Positions 26,906 through 36,295 of a stretch of DNA of 64,000 nt are shown here, in pieces (position 1 is the first letter of the stretch; every line of letters begins with the position of its first letter). The translations under genes and the position numbers were made by a program. Below the pieces are notes generated by a model that worked only from the letters and a program-made list of their open reading frames with translations, was not told the DNA's origin and ran no database searches. This stretch comes from JAWKWH01 sp040830725 (GTDB taxonomy: Bacteria; Pseudomonadota; Alphaproteobacteria; Rhizobiales; Rhizobiaceae). The stretch lies in contig JBFOMG010000027.1 of the NCBI GenBank assembly GCA_040830725.1, positions 1-64,000 on the forward strand. Reading direction: 5' to 3'.

Positions 26906-28189
26906 ATGAGCAATCTTGCCTACGACAGCGATCAACATCACGAAGAACACTCTGAAAGTGTGGATATTGATGCGCTGAGCGATATGCGGCCGATCCCCCG
27001 GATTTCGGTTCAGGCCTTCTGCGAATCCGACGGTGTCGCCAAGCCGATAGAAAGGGCCGGCGAAGACCGTCGCATGACCAAGGCGCATCTGAAAGTTCAC
27101 ATGGGTGGGCTCGATACTGCAATCGAGTTCTACCAAAGTGCGCCAACGCCGAATCTGATCATTCTCGAATCACGCCTTGAACCCAAAGTTCTGCTTTCAT
27201 CACTGGAACAGTTGGCGGAAGTGTGCGACCCGAATTCCAAGGTCGTGATTATCGGCCACTACAACGATGTGTGGCTTTACCGGGAACTCATCAAGGCCGG
27301 CATCTCCGAATATGTCGTCGCGCCGGTTTCACTGGCTGACATTGTCGGGATGATCTCGACCATCTTCGTCAATCCGGAGGCCGAGCCGCTCGGCAAGACA
27401 TTCGCATTTGTTGGAGCCAAGGGCGGTGTCGGGTCTTCAACGATCGCGCACAATCTCGGCTGGAACATCTCGACCTTGTTTAATTCCGAGGTTGTTGTTG
27501 CCGATCTGGATTTACCGTTCGGCACGGCCAACATAAATTTCGACCAGGATCCTGCTCAGGGAATTGCCGAGGCGGTATTCTCGCCCGAGCGGATTGACGA
27601 GGTCTATCTCGACCGGTTGCTGGCGCAATGCGCCGAGAACCTGTCAATGCTGGCGGCCCCGTCGACGCTTGATCGCGTATACGACTTTGAAAAGGATTCC
27701 TTCAGCCAGATCATCGACACGGTGCAAAGATCGGCGCCCTATGTGGTTCTCGACATTCCGCATAGCTGGAATGCTTGGACCAAATCCGTGCTCACATTGG
27801 CAGACGAGGTGATTATTGTCGCGACACCCGAGCTTGCCAATCTGCGCAACGCAAAGAATTTGGTCGATACCTTGACCAAGGCCCGGCCCAACGACACGGC
27901 GCCGAAACTGATCATCAACCAGATCGGCATTCCGAAACGGCCGGAAATCTCGGCTGCGGAGTTCGCTGAACCGCTTGGATTGGTTCCGTTGGCGGAGATT
28001 CCATTTGATCCATTGTTGTTCGGAAACGCCTCCAACAATGGACGCATGCTGGCGGAGACGGATGCCCAGCACGCTGTGGTGGCCGCGTTGAACGATATCT
28101 CGCACATGCTGACGGGCCGGAGCGAGCTGAAGGCGCCGAAGAAGAGGGCGATCGACGGTCTCCTTGGGCGGTTTAAGCGGAAGAAATAG
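26906..28189 (+). CDS. cpaE: Pilus assembly ATPase CpaE
   Basis: 427 residues. The N-terminal third is a receiver-like domain without the phosphoryl Asp (NLIILESRL), followed by a MinD/ParA-type ATPase with deviant Walker A KGGVGSST (about 171-180), VVADLDLPFG and VVLDIPHSW. CpaE proteins guide the pilus machine to its cell-pole position in Caulobacter; position control here is inferred. 17 bases after cpaD. Confidence 0.93.
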   Translation: MSNLAYDSDQHHEEHSESVDIDALSDMRPIPRISVQAFCESDGVAKPIERAGEDRRMTKAHLKVHMGGLDTAIEFYQSAPTPNLIILESRLEPKVLLSSLEQLAEVCDPNSKVVIIGHYNDVWLYRELIKAGISEYVVAPVSLADIVGMISTIFVNPEAEPLGKTFAFVGAKGGVGSSTIAHNLGWNISTLFNSEVVVADLDLPFGTANINFDQDPAQGIAEAVFSPERIDEVYLDRLLAQCAENLSMLAAPSTLDRVYDFEKDSFSQIIDTVQRSAPYVVLDIPHSWNAWTKSVLTLADEVIIVATPELANLRNAKNLVDTLTKARPNDTAPKLIINQIGIPKRPEISAAEFAEPLGLVPLAEIPFDPLLFGNASNNGRMLAETDAQHAVVAALNDISHMLTGRSELKAPKKRAIDGLLGRFKRKK

Positions 28190-28221
28190 CAGTACGGGGC
28201 AGCAGGACGGGTTGATCGGAC

Positions 28222-29736
28222 ATGTTTGGTAAGAAGGGCAGCAACACCGCCACTCCGGCGGAACCGGCACCAAAGCCGGTCGAACCGGCGCCTGTGGCGG
28301 AAGAGACGAAGCCAGCAGAATCCGCTCCGGTGGAATCGGCGCCCGTAGAGGCCGCTCCGAAACCCACGGAATCGGCGCCTCCTACAAAGGTTATCACCGA
28401 TGTACCGCCGATGATCGCCGAGCCGGATCAGGCGGCTCCGCGTGAACGCGGTGAATCCTACTATGATACCAAAAGTCAGGTATTCTCCGCCCTGATTGAC
28501 ACAATTGATCTGTCGCAATTGGCCAAGCTGGAGCCGGATTCTGCCCGCGAAGAGATCCGCGACATCGTCAATGACATTATCGCAATCAAGAATTTTGCGA
28601 TGTCGATCTCCGAGCAGGAAGAACTGCTCGAAGATATCTGTAACGACGTGCTCGGTTACGGTCCGCTGGAGCCGCTGCTTGCCCGTGATGACATTGCCGA
28701 CATCATGGTCAATGGCGCCAAGAAAGTATTCATTGAGGTGAACGGCAAGGTCGAGGAAACCCCGATCCGTTTCCGCGACAACCAGCAGCTATTGAATATC
28801 TGCCAACGCATCGTTAGCCAGGTCGGCCGCCGTGTCGATGAATCGAGCCCGATTTGTGATGCGCGCTTGCCCGACGGTTCCCGTGTGAACGTTATTGCAC
28901 CGCCATTGGCGATTGACGGCACTGCTCTCACCATTCGTAAGTTCAAGAAAGACAAGTTGACGCTTGACCAACTGGTCAATTTTGGCGCCATTTCGCCGGA
29001 AGGCGCACATGTCTTGAAGATTATCGGACGCGTACGCTGCAATGTGGTCATTTCTGGCGGAACAGGCTCGGGTAAAACCACTCTTTTGAACTGTTTGACC
29101 GGCTTTATCGACAAGGAGGAGCGGGTCATTACCTGCGAGGACTCCGCCGAACTTCAATTGCAGCAGCCTCATGTGGTCCGGTTGGAGACGCGCCCACCCA
29201 ATTTGGAGGGCGAGGGACAGATCACCATGACCGACCTGGTCAAGAACTGCCTGCGTATGCGTCCTGAGCGGATTATCGTCGGTGAGGTGCGCGGACCTGA
29301 AGTTTTCGATCTGCTTCAGGCCATGAACACCGGTCACGACGGCTCGATGGGAACCATTCACTCCAACTCGCCGCGGGAATGTCTCAATCGTATTGAATCG
29401 ATGATCGCGATGGGCGGATTCAGCCTGCCTCAACGCACCGTTCGCGAGATTATTGTTGGTTCGGTCGATGTCATCATTCAGGCAGCGCGCCTGCGCGACG
29501 GTTCACGCCGCATCACCCACATCACCGAAGTGATCGGCATGGAAGGCGACGTAATCATTACGCAAGATTTGATCACCTACAATATCACCGGTGAGGATGC
29601 GTCGGGCAAACTCTCCGGCCATCACTCATCGACGGGTATCGGCAGACCCGCCTTCTGGGATCGCGCACGGTACTATGGTGAAGAACAGGCGCTGGCAAAT
29701 GCCCTTGAAGCCATGGAGGCCAGGGTACCGGAGTAA
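28222..29736 (+). CDS. cpaF: Pilus assembly/retraction ATPase CpaF/TadA
   Basis: 504 residues, a VirB11-like secretion ATPase that powers Flp pilus assembly. Walker A GGTGSGKTT lies near residue 280, then the Asp box, Walker B (RPERIIVGEVRGPE) and His box (MGTIHSNSPRECL). The first 65 residues are a low-complexity Pro/Ala/Glu tract with repeated SAP/PAP units, which is longer than in many homologues. It sits between cpaE and tadB. Confidence 0.95.
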   Translation: MFGKKGSNTATPAEPAPKPVEPAPVAEETKPAESAPVESAPVEAAPKPTESAPPTKVITDVPPMIAEPDQAAPRERGESYYDTKSQVFSALIDTIDLSQLAKLEPDSAREEIRDIVNDIIAIKNFAMSISEQEELLEDICNDVLGYGPLEPLLARDDIADIMVNGAKKVFIEVNGKVEETPIRFRDNQQLLNICQRIVSQVGRRVDESSPICDARLPDGSRVNVIAPPLAIDGTALTIRKFKKDKLTLDQLVNFGAISPEGAHVLKIIGRVRCNVVISGGTGSGKTTLLNCLTGFIDKEERVITCEDSAELQLQQPHVVRLETRPPNLEGEGQITMTDLVKNCLRMRPERIIVGEVRGPEVFDLLQAMNTGHDGSMGTIHSNSPRECLNRIESMIAMGGFSLPQRTVREIIVGSVDVIIQAARLRDGSRRITHITEVIGMEGDVIITQDLITYNITGEDASGKLSGHHSSTGIGRPAFWDRARYYGEEQALANALEAMEARVPE

Positions 29737-29763
29737 TTCGCCCGCCGGCAGTAGGTAGTAAGA

Positions 29764-30777
29764 ATGTTTGGCATTGATACCACAGTCTTGATGTTCATTG
29801 CCCTGGCGGCACTAAGCGCCGGGGCGGTTGCCTACGTATTTCTGTTTTCTCGGATTGAGGATGAGAAATCCGCTGGACGCCGGTTGCAGACCGTCAAGAA
29901 CGCTGAAACCGACCGGGCGCTGAAGAAGGCTGCCCGCGACCGGCAGACCGACGCTGCAAAACGACGCAAGTCGGTCCAGGATTCATTGAAAGATCTCGAA
30001 GAGCGGCAAAAGAAGGAAGGTAACATCAACAAAAAGCCGCCTTTGAAGATGCTGCTTCAGCAGGCCGGAATGAGCATTTCCGTCAGGAATTACTACATTG
30101 TATCGGGTCTTTGCGGAATCCTGATGACCATTGGCGCCTATTTTCTCGGCGCACCTGTCTATACGCTTCCCGGTGCACTTTTGGCCGGCACGTTCGGCCT
30201 TCCTCGCTGGTTTGTGGGCTTTCGCCGCGCACGGCGGGTCAAGGCGTTTCTCAATGAGTTCCCAAACTCGCTCGATGTCATTGTCCGCGCCGTAAAATCG
30301 GGCCTGCCGCTCAATGACGGAATCCGCCTGATCGCCAATGAGGCGCAGGAACCGGTCAAGTCAGAATTCAGGCGGATTATTGAATCACAGCAGGTCGGCA
30401 TGTCGATTCCTGACGCCGCATTGCGGATGCAACGGACAATGCCGTGCTCGGAAGCGAGCTTTTTCGGCATTGTCATTCAGATCCAGCAACAGGCGGGCGG
30501 TAATCTTTCTGAAGCACTCGGCAATCTGTCTCGTGTTTTGCGCGACCGCAAGAAGATGAAAATGAAGGTTCAGGCCTTGTCGATGGAAGCCAAGGCCTCG
30601 GCGGTTATTATCGGAATCCTGCCCTTTATGGTCGCGTTTTTGGTCTACCTGTCCAGCCCTGGCTACATCATGCCGCTGTTCATCACCAGCACGGGTCATA
30701 TGTTGCTCGGTATCGCTGCCGTGTGGATGTCGATGGGCATCTTTGTGATGAAGAAGATGATGAATTTCGATGTTTAG
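29764..30777 (+). CDS. tadB: Inner-membrane platform protein TadB
   Basis: 337 residues with an N-terminal membrane segment, a charged cytoplasmic stretch (30-95), two membrane segments (about 110-155), a T2SF domain (FLNEFPNSLDVIVRAVKSGLPLNDGI...) and two more C-terminal segments. Forms the inner-membrane base with TadC. 27 bases after cpaF. Confidence 0.93.
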   Translation: MFGIDTTVLMFIALAALSAGAVAYVFLFSRIEDEKSAGRRLQTVKNAETDRALKKAARDRQTDAAKRRKSVQDSLKDLEERQKKEGNINKKPPLKMLLQQAGMSISVRNYYIVSGLCGILMTIGAYFLGAPVYTLPGALLAGTFGLPRWFVGFRRARRVKAFLNEFPNSLDVIVRAVKSGLPLNDGIRLIANEAQEPVKSEFRRIIESQQVGMSIPDAALRMQRTMPCSEASFFGIVIQIQQQAGGNLSEALGNLSRVLRDRKKMKMKVQALSMEAKASAVIIGILPFMVAFLVYLSSPGYIMPLFITSTGHMLLGIAAVWMSMGIFVMKKMMNFDV

Positions 30778-30801
30778 CGTGTCGCTCACAGGTTTGCTGT
30801 C

Positions 30802-31791
30802 ATGGTAGAAACCATCACAAATTCGGTTTTCGAACCATCGTTCCTGATCGCATTGCTGGTCGGTGTGTCTGTCTTTGCGACGATTTTCACTGCTTTGCCT
30901 TCCTTCGGCGGTAATGATCTGAAAACCAGGATGAAATCGGTCGCGCTCGAGCGTGAAGAGTTGCGCGCCAAGCAACGTGCGCGCCTTGCGGCTGAAGCCG
31001 ACAAGCGGCGCGGAAGGCTGCGCGAAGAGCAATCGACAGGCATGAAGAACATTGTCGAGCGGCTCGACCTGCGAAACGCGCTGGCGGATGAAGGCACGGT
31101 CGCCAAGCTGAGAACAGCTGGTTTCCGCGGTGAAAATCCGATGACCCGGTTCCTGTTCTTCCGTCTCGTCCTGCCATTTGTCGGACTGGCGCTTGCTGCC
31201 ATCTATGTATTTGCGCTCGACAGCCTCCCGGAGCAGCCGACATTCGTGAAGATTTTCGTCTGTGTCGGCGCCGCATATGCCGGATTCTACGCTCCGGTTT
31301 TCTATGTGACCAATCGGGCAACGAAACGGAAATTCAAGATCCAGCGCGCATGGCCAGATGCGCTGGACCTGATGCTGATCTGCGTTGAATCCGGAATGTC
31401 GGTGGAAGCGGCGTTTCGCAAAGTGGCAGAAGAGATCGGCTCCCAGTCGGTTGAACTGGCAGAAGAGTTTGTGCTGACGAACGCCGAACTTTCTTTTCTG
31501 CAGGAGCGGCGGCAGGCTTATGAAAATCTTTCCGAACGGACAGGCCTTGAATCGGTCAAAAGCGTTTCACAGGCGCTCATTCAGGCCGAACGATACGGTA
31601 CGCCGGTGTCGCAAGCGCTCCGGGTTCTTGCTGACGAAAGCCGCGAGATGCGTCTGAACGAAGCCGAGAAAAAGGCAGCCGCCTTGCCGCCGAAGCTCAC
31701 CGTTCCGATGATCGTGTTCTTCCTGCCGGTCCTGTTCATCGTTATTCTCGGACCTGCCGGAATGCGGTTCAGCGAAAGCGGCTTCTTCTGA
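30802..31791 (+). CDS. tadC: Inner-membrane platform protein TadC
   Basis: 329 residues of the same T2SF family as TadB (WPDALDLMLICVESGMSVEAAFRKVA and the C-terminal LTVPMIVFFLPVLFIVILGPA). Last gene of the cpaA-to-tadC run, 24 bases after tadB. The following gene, pheA, is convergent. Confidence 0.93.
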   Translation: MVETITNSVFEPSFLIALLVGVSVFATIFTALPSFGGNDLKTRMKSVALEREELRAKQRARLAAEADKRRGRLREEQSTGMKNIVERLDLRNALADEGTVAKLRTAGFRGENPMTRFLFFRLVLPFVGLALAAIYVFALDSLPEQPTFVKIFVCVGAAYAGFYAPVFYVTNRATKRKFKIQRAWPDALDLMLICVESGMSVEAAFRKVAEEIGSQSVELAEEFVLTNAELSFLQERRQAYENLSERTGLESVKSVSQALIQAERYGTPVSQALRVLADESREMRLNEAEKKAAALPPKLTVPMIVFFLPVLFIVILGPAGMRFSESGFF

Positions 31792-31847
31792 TCGGTGCGC
31801 ACGTGGAGACCTGATTTTCGGTCCCGGTGAATACACAAAGCCTCGAA

Positions 31848-32717
31848 TTAATCTACATCCTCGGCCTGTGTGGCGCGAAATGCATGCGCCGGATAGACAC
31901 CGAGAATGCGCATATCACGTGAAAAGAACGACAACTCTTCAAATGCCAGCCTGACATTTTCATCGTCAGGATGCCCTTCGATGTCGGCGTAAAAGAGCGT
32001 TGCAAAAAACTTGCCGCCCGTCTGATAGCTTTCCAGCTTAGTCATGTTGATTCCGTTGGTCGCAAAACCACCCATGGCCTTGTAAAGCGCTGCCGGGATG
32101 TTACGCACCCTGAAAATAAAGGTGGTCATCACCAGATCGCCTTCCGACTGGCGGATTGTCCGGTCATCGGTCTTCGACAAGATGACAAACCGGGTGACGT
32201 TGTTGTCAGTGTCCTCGACATTTTCCGCCAATATGTCGAGCCCGTAGAGTTCGGCAGCCAGACGTGGCGATAGCGAAGCCGAGGCATGGTCGTCCAGACC
32301 GGCAACAATGCGCGCGGCGCCGGCCGTGTCTCCGGCCACCTCCGCTTTCCAGTCATTGTTGCGGATGATGTTCCGGCACTGGCCCAGTGCATGGATATGG
32401 CTGTGAATGGTTTTGATGTCCGCCAGTTTCACGCCCGGCCTGGCCATCACCTGAAAATGGATCGGTAGAAAATACTCGCCGACGATATGCAGATTTGAGT
32501 TGGGCAGCAGATGATGAATATCCGCAACACGGCCGGCAATCGTGTTCTCGATCGGGATCATCGCCAGTTCGGCCTTTCCGCTTTCGACCGCGATAAATGC
32601 ATCCTCGAATGTCGCGCATGGCAGGGGCTCCATGTCGGGATAGACATCGCGGCAGGCGGTATCGGAATTGGCGCCTGGTTCGCCCTGAAAGGCAATCTTG
32701 TTGCTGCGATAGGCCAT
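31848..32717 (-). CDS. pheA: Prephenate dehydratase
   Basis: 289 residues. Converts prephenate to phenylpyruvate for phenylalanine synthesis. Monofunctional: catalytic domain from IAFQGEPGANSDTAC, with the active-site triplet in NVTRFVIL, then a C-terminal ACT domain (MTTFIFRVRNIPAALYKAMG, ESYQTGGKFFATLFYADIEG) for feedback by phenylalanine. No chorismate mutase domain. Start MAYRSNKIAF; the longer frame runs into kdsB. 16 bases after kdsB, so probably cotranscribed. Confidence 0.95.
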   Translation of the reverse strand: MAYRSNKIAFQGEPGANSDTACRDVYPDMEPLPCATFEDAFIAVESGKAELAMIPIENTIAGRVADIHHLLPNSNLHIVGEYFLPIHFQVMARPGVKLADIKTIHSHIHALGQCRNIIRNNDWKAEVAGDTAGAARIVAGLDDHASASLSPRLAAELYGLDILAENVEDTDNNVTRFVILSKTDDRTIRQSEGDLVMTTFIFRVRNIPAALYKAMGGFATNGINMTKLESYQTGGKFFATLFYADIEGHPDDENVRLAFEELSFFSRDMRILGVYPAHAFRATQAEDVD

Positions 32718-32733
32718 TGTTTGTTTGTCCGCT

Positions 32734-33468
32734 CTACTGGCGGGCGGCGAGAACGCCTCGCGCCCGGTCAAGATCTTCTGCTGTATCCACACCAAGCGGC
32801 GCGGCGTCAACGATTGCTGCGTCGATTCGCATGCCGGCTTCCAGTGCCCGCAACTGTTCCAGTTTCTCCCGCTTTTCCAATATTGATGGCTTCAGCCCCA
32901 CAAATCGGGCAAGCGCCTCACGGCGATATGCGTACAGGCCGATGTGATGAAACAGCGGACCTTCACCCCATGGAGCAGTCGCGCGGGTGAAATACAGCGC
33001 CCGAAGGCGGCCATTGCCCACCGGTGAACCGACGATCTTGACCACATTCGGATTGGTCTTTTCAGCTTCATCGATTATTTCAACACCAAGCGTTGCAATG
33101 TCGACCTCAGGGTCGGTCAGCGGTTTCAGCGACGCGCGGATTGTTTCGGGCTCAATGGTTGGCAGGTCGCCTTGCACATTGACGATTGTGTCGAATTCTT
33201 CCTTTGGATCAACGGTTTGAAGCGCCTCGAAGATCCTGTCGGAACCCGACTGATGTTCTGAACTGGTCATCACTGCTTCAAATCCGCTTCCATCGACCGC
33301 AGCTGCGATCTGGTCGGAATCCGTGGCCACCACGACCCGGCCACTGCCGCTTTCAAATGCGCGCCGCGCAACGTGAACAATCATTGGCTCGCCGCAGATA
33401 TCCGCAAGCGGCTTTCCCGGCAGCCGTGAGGCAGCCATGCGCGCAGGTATCAGAACGATCGAAGGCAT
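32734..33468 (-). CDS. kdsB: 3-deoxy-manno-octulosonate cytidylyltransferase (CMP-KDO synthetase)
   Basis: 244 residues. Activates KDO for lipopolysaccharide inner core synthesis. IPARMAASRLPGKPLADI is the nucleotide-binding start, with TSSEHQSGSDRIFEA, VNVQGDLP and HHIGLYAYRREAL further on. The ATG at 33468 has AGGA ten bases upstream and gives the canonical N-terminus; the frame is open 13 codons further. Together with pheA, as often seen in Rhizobiales. Confidence 0.95.
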   Translation of the reverse strand: MPSIVLIPARMAASRLPGKPLADICGEPMIVHVARRAFESGSGRVVVATDSDQIAAAVDGSGFEAVMTSSEHQSGSDRIFEALQTVDPKEEFDTIVNVQGDLPTIEPETIRASLKPLTDPEVDIATLGVEIIDEAEKTNPNVVKIVGSPVGNGRLRALYFTRATAPWGEGPLFHHIGLYAYRREALARFVGLKPSILEKREKLEQLRALEAGMRIDAAIVDAAPLGVDTAEDLDRARGVLAARQ

Positions 33469-33665
33469 TGGCAAACGGTCCTGGATAATAATCGCCAGCG
33501 GCGGCAAAAAGTCTCAACTGAAACCGTCCTTATATGTGTTGCAACGGCAGAGCAAAAGACCTAGTTTCCGCGCAAATTTCTGACGCCGGCAGCAAATACC
33601 GGGCATTGGTTTTGAATCAAACGGCGCGCTGAATACAGCTGGATGACTGGGAGCCACGGGGTTTC

Positions 33666-34247
33666 ATGGACTCTTTCGAACTGAACAAAATCATTGGCGC
33701 GATACTGGCTACTGTTTTCGTGGTATTTTCTGTATCCATCGTCTCAGACGCCATTTTCGCCAGCCACGCTCCTGAAAAGCCGGGTTTCATCATTGAAGCC
33801 GCTGAGGCTGCAGCGGGCGGTGAGGACGGAGAGCCGAAAGGACCGGAGCCGATCGGCCCACTTCTGGCCGGAGCCGATATCGACAAGGGCAAATCGGTAT
33901 TCAAGAAGTGCGCAGCTTGTCACACGGTTGAAAATGGCGGCGCCAACAAGGTAGGCCCCAATCTCTGGGACATCGTAGGCCGCGCGGCTGCAACCCATGA
34001 CGGATTTTCCTATTCGAGAGCATTGAAGGAGTTCGCGCAGGGTGGCGCGACAGCCTGGGACTATGAGAATCTGAGCCTGTTCCTGTTGTCGCCGAAGAAA
34101 TTCGTCAAGGGCACGTCGATGGGCTTTGCCGGGCTGAAGAAAGAGGGCGATCGCGCCAACATAATCGCCTATCTCAGGACGCTGTCGGACAGTCCGGCTC
34201 CGCTACCCGAGCCGGCACCGGAAGATTCGGCGACGGCAACGGAATAG
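33666..34247 (+). CDS. Membrane-anchored c-type cytochrome (CycM/c552-like)
   Basis: 193 residues. An uncleaved N-terminal membrane anchor (about 10-30) and acidic linker precede a class I cytochrome c domain with haem motif CAACH, KVGPNLWDIVGR and the Met ligand in KGTSMGFAGL. Such anchored cytochromes pass electrons from the bc1 complex to aa3-type oxidase in rhizobia (CycM). The C-terminal tail is Pro/Ala-rich. Divergent from kdsB and followed by a terminator. Confidence 0.9.
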   Translation: MDSFELNKIIGAILATVFVVFSVSIVSDAIFASHAPEKPGFIIEAAEAAAGGEDGEPKGPEPIGPLLAGADIDKGKSVFKKCAACHTVENGGANKVGPNLWDIVGRAAATHDGFSYSRALKEFAQGGATAWDYENLSLFLLSPKKFVKGTSMGFAGLKKEGDRANIIAYLRTLSDSPAPLPEPAPEDSATATE

Positions 34248-34272
34248 GACAAAATCCGATACGAAATTGCAG

Positions 34273-34300
34273 AAAACCGGGCAACACGCCCGGTTTTTTT
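34273..34300 (+). terminator. Intrinsic terminator of the cytochrome c gene
   Basis: Inverted repeat AACCGGGC / GCCCGGTT with a five-base loop followed by seven T residues, 25 bases after the stop codon. Confidence 0.9.
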
Positions 34301-34414
34301 GTGCAACACGCCCATTTGCCATCATTTGACGCCCATTTTACCCTATCGCACCTTTCCACAGGCGGTGAACGCGCTAAGAATCCTGACCACACGCTCTAGC
34401 TGGAGGTAGAACCA

Positions 34415-36295
34415 GTGAATCCTCGATCCACGGTAATTTCGGGTTTACTCGCGTCAGCCGTTCTTTTTGTATCGGTCACCGCTGCAATGGCGCAGGACAA
34501 TTGGCGCACCGTTTCCTCGTTAATCGGCAAGTCGAAATACGCGGAAAAATTCGAGCGTTATGACCATGTCAATCCTGACGCACCGAAGGGCGGAACCGTC
34601 AATCTGATCGCGATCGGTGCATTTGACAGTTTCAATCCATTCATCGTTCGCGGCACGCCCGCAGCAGGATTGACGGCATTCACCGGTGGTTTGCCCTATG
34701 ACACGTTGATGGCCCAGTCGGTCGAAGAGCCGGGTACAAGCTACCCGCTACTCGCAGAGGCGTTCAAATATCCCGATGACTATTCATCTGCCACCTACAG
34801 GCTGAATCCCAAAGCCCGGTTTCATGACGGCGAACCGGTGACAGCCGAAGACGTTGTCTGGTCTTTCGAGATCTTGAAAGCCAACTACCCGCTCTACAAT
34901 CAGTATTTTCATAACGTGACAGAGGCAGTCATATTGTCCGAGCGAGAGGTGGAGTTCCGGTTCGATCAAAAGAACAACCGTGAACTGCCGCACATCATGG
35001 GCGACATGCCGGTGCTGCCGAAGCACTGGTGGGAGGGCACCGATGCAGACGGCAAGAAACGCGACATTTCTGCGCCGACGCTCGAGCCGCCGCTGGGCTC
35101 CGGTCCTTACAGGATCAAAAGCTTCAAGCCCGGCGACGAGATTGTTTGGGAACGGGTTGAGGACTACTGGGGCAAGGATCTGCCGGTGAAGATAGGCCGG
35201 GAGAATTTCGACCGGCGCCGCTACACCTACTTCCTTGACCGCAACTCCGCGTGGCCGGGATTTATCAAGGGCGGATTGGAAGACTACCGCCGCGAGAACA
35301 GATCGCGGCGCTGGGCCAAGGAGTACAATTTCCCAGCTTTCGAAGCCGGAGACGTGGTCCGCGGTGAATTTCCCGAAGGCTCCGGCCAACCGATGCAGGG
35401 ATTTGTCATCAATACACGGCTGGACAAATTCAAGGACCGCCGGGTGCGCGAGGCTTTGACCTGGGCGTTCGATTTCGAAAGCATGAACAAGACCCAGTTT
35501 TTCGGTCTCTATGCGCGAACCGACAGCTATTTCGAGGGTGGTGAATTGGCTTCCAGCGGGCTGCCCGAGGGCCTGGAGCTGGAAATTCTGGAGCAGTATC
35601 GCGGCCAGATTCCCGATGAGGTCTTCGAGAAACCATTCGAATTGCCGGTCTATACCGGTGACAACCGGAGTGATCGAAAGCATTTGGCACGCGCTTTCAA
35701 ACTATTGAAAGAGGCCGGCTACACACGCAAAGGCTCTCAACTGGTCGGCGCCGACGGCAAGCCCCTGGCAATCGAAATCCTCGGTAATGATGAGACCGAC
35801 GCCCGAATCGCCGCCCCCTATATCGAGCAACTGAAAAAGCTTGGTGTCGATGCCTCAATGCGGGTGATCGATTCCAACCAGTATATCAACCGCGTCCGCA
35901 GCTTTGAGTTTGAGTTGACCACCTCCGGTTTCCAGCAGTCGTTGTCGCCTGGAAACGAGCAACGCGATTTCTGGAGCTCCCCTGCTGCGGATGTACCCGG
36001 TTCGCGCAATCTGGCGGGGATCAAGGATCCGGTTATCGACGATCTCGTCGACAAGATTATTTTTGCCAAGAACCGGGAAGAACTGATCGCCACGACACAT
36101 GCACTCGACCGTGTGCTGCTGTGGAATTTCTATGTCATTCCGCAATGGCACAATCCCGATATCTGGATGGCCTGGTGGGACAAATTCGGCATGCCTCCAA
36201 CGCAGCCCGCCTATGCAGGCATCGACATTAATTCATGGTGGATTGATGCTGAAAAGGCGGCCGCACTGGACAAGAAGCTTGGTGGTGGCAATTGA
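34415..36295 (+). CDS. Peptide ABC transporter substrate-binding protein (YejA-like, Sec-exported)
   Basis: 626 residues. Extracellular solute-binding protein family 5 with a Sec signal peptide ending near AAMAQD. The YejA-like body is recognised by KYAEKFERYDHVNPDAPKGG, FHDGEPVTAEDVVWSFEIL and GSGPYRIKSFKPGDEI. YejA-type proteins capture peptides (microcin C in E. coli) or muropeptides in rhizobia. GTG start with GGAGG eight bases upstream. First gene of a five-gene importer operon; its stop overlaps the TTG start of the next gene. Confidence 0.9.
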   Translation: MNPRSTVISGLLASAVLFVSVTAAMAQDNWRTVSSLIGKSKYAEKFERYDHVNPDAPKGGTVNLIAIGAFDSFNPFIVRGTPAAGLTAFTGGLPYDTLMAQSVEEPGTSYPLLAEAFKYPDDYSSATYRLNPKARFHDGEPVTAEDVVWSFEILKANYPLYNQYFHNVTEAVILSEREVEFRFDQKNNRELPHIMGDMPVLPKHWWEGTDADGKKRDISAPTLEPPLGSGPYRIKSFKPGDEIVWERVEDYWGKDLPVKIGRENFDRRRYTYFLDRNSAWPGFIKGGLEDYRRENRSRRWAKEYNFPAFEAGDVVRGEFPEGSGQPMQGFVINTRLDKFKDRRVREALTWAFDFESMNKTQFFGLYARTDSYFEGGELASSGLPEGLELEILEQYRGQIPDEVFEKPFELPVYTGDNRSDRKHLARAFKLLKEAGYTRKGSQLVGADGKPLAIEILGNDETDARIAAPYIEQLKKLGVDASMRVIDSNQYINRVRSFEFELTTSGFQQSLSPGNEQRDFWSSPAADVPGSRNLAGIKDPVIDDLVDKIIFAKNREELIATTHALDRVLLWNFYVIPQWHNPDIWMAWWDKFGMPPTQPAYAGIDINSWWIDAEKAAALDKKLGGGN

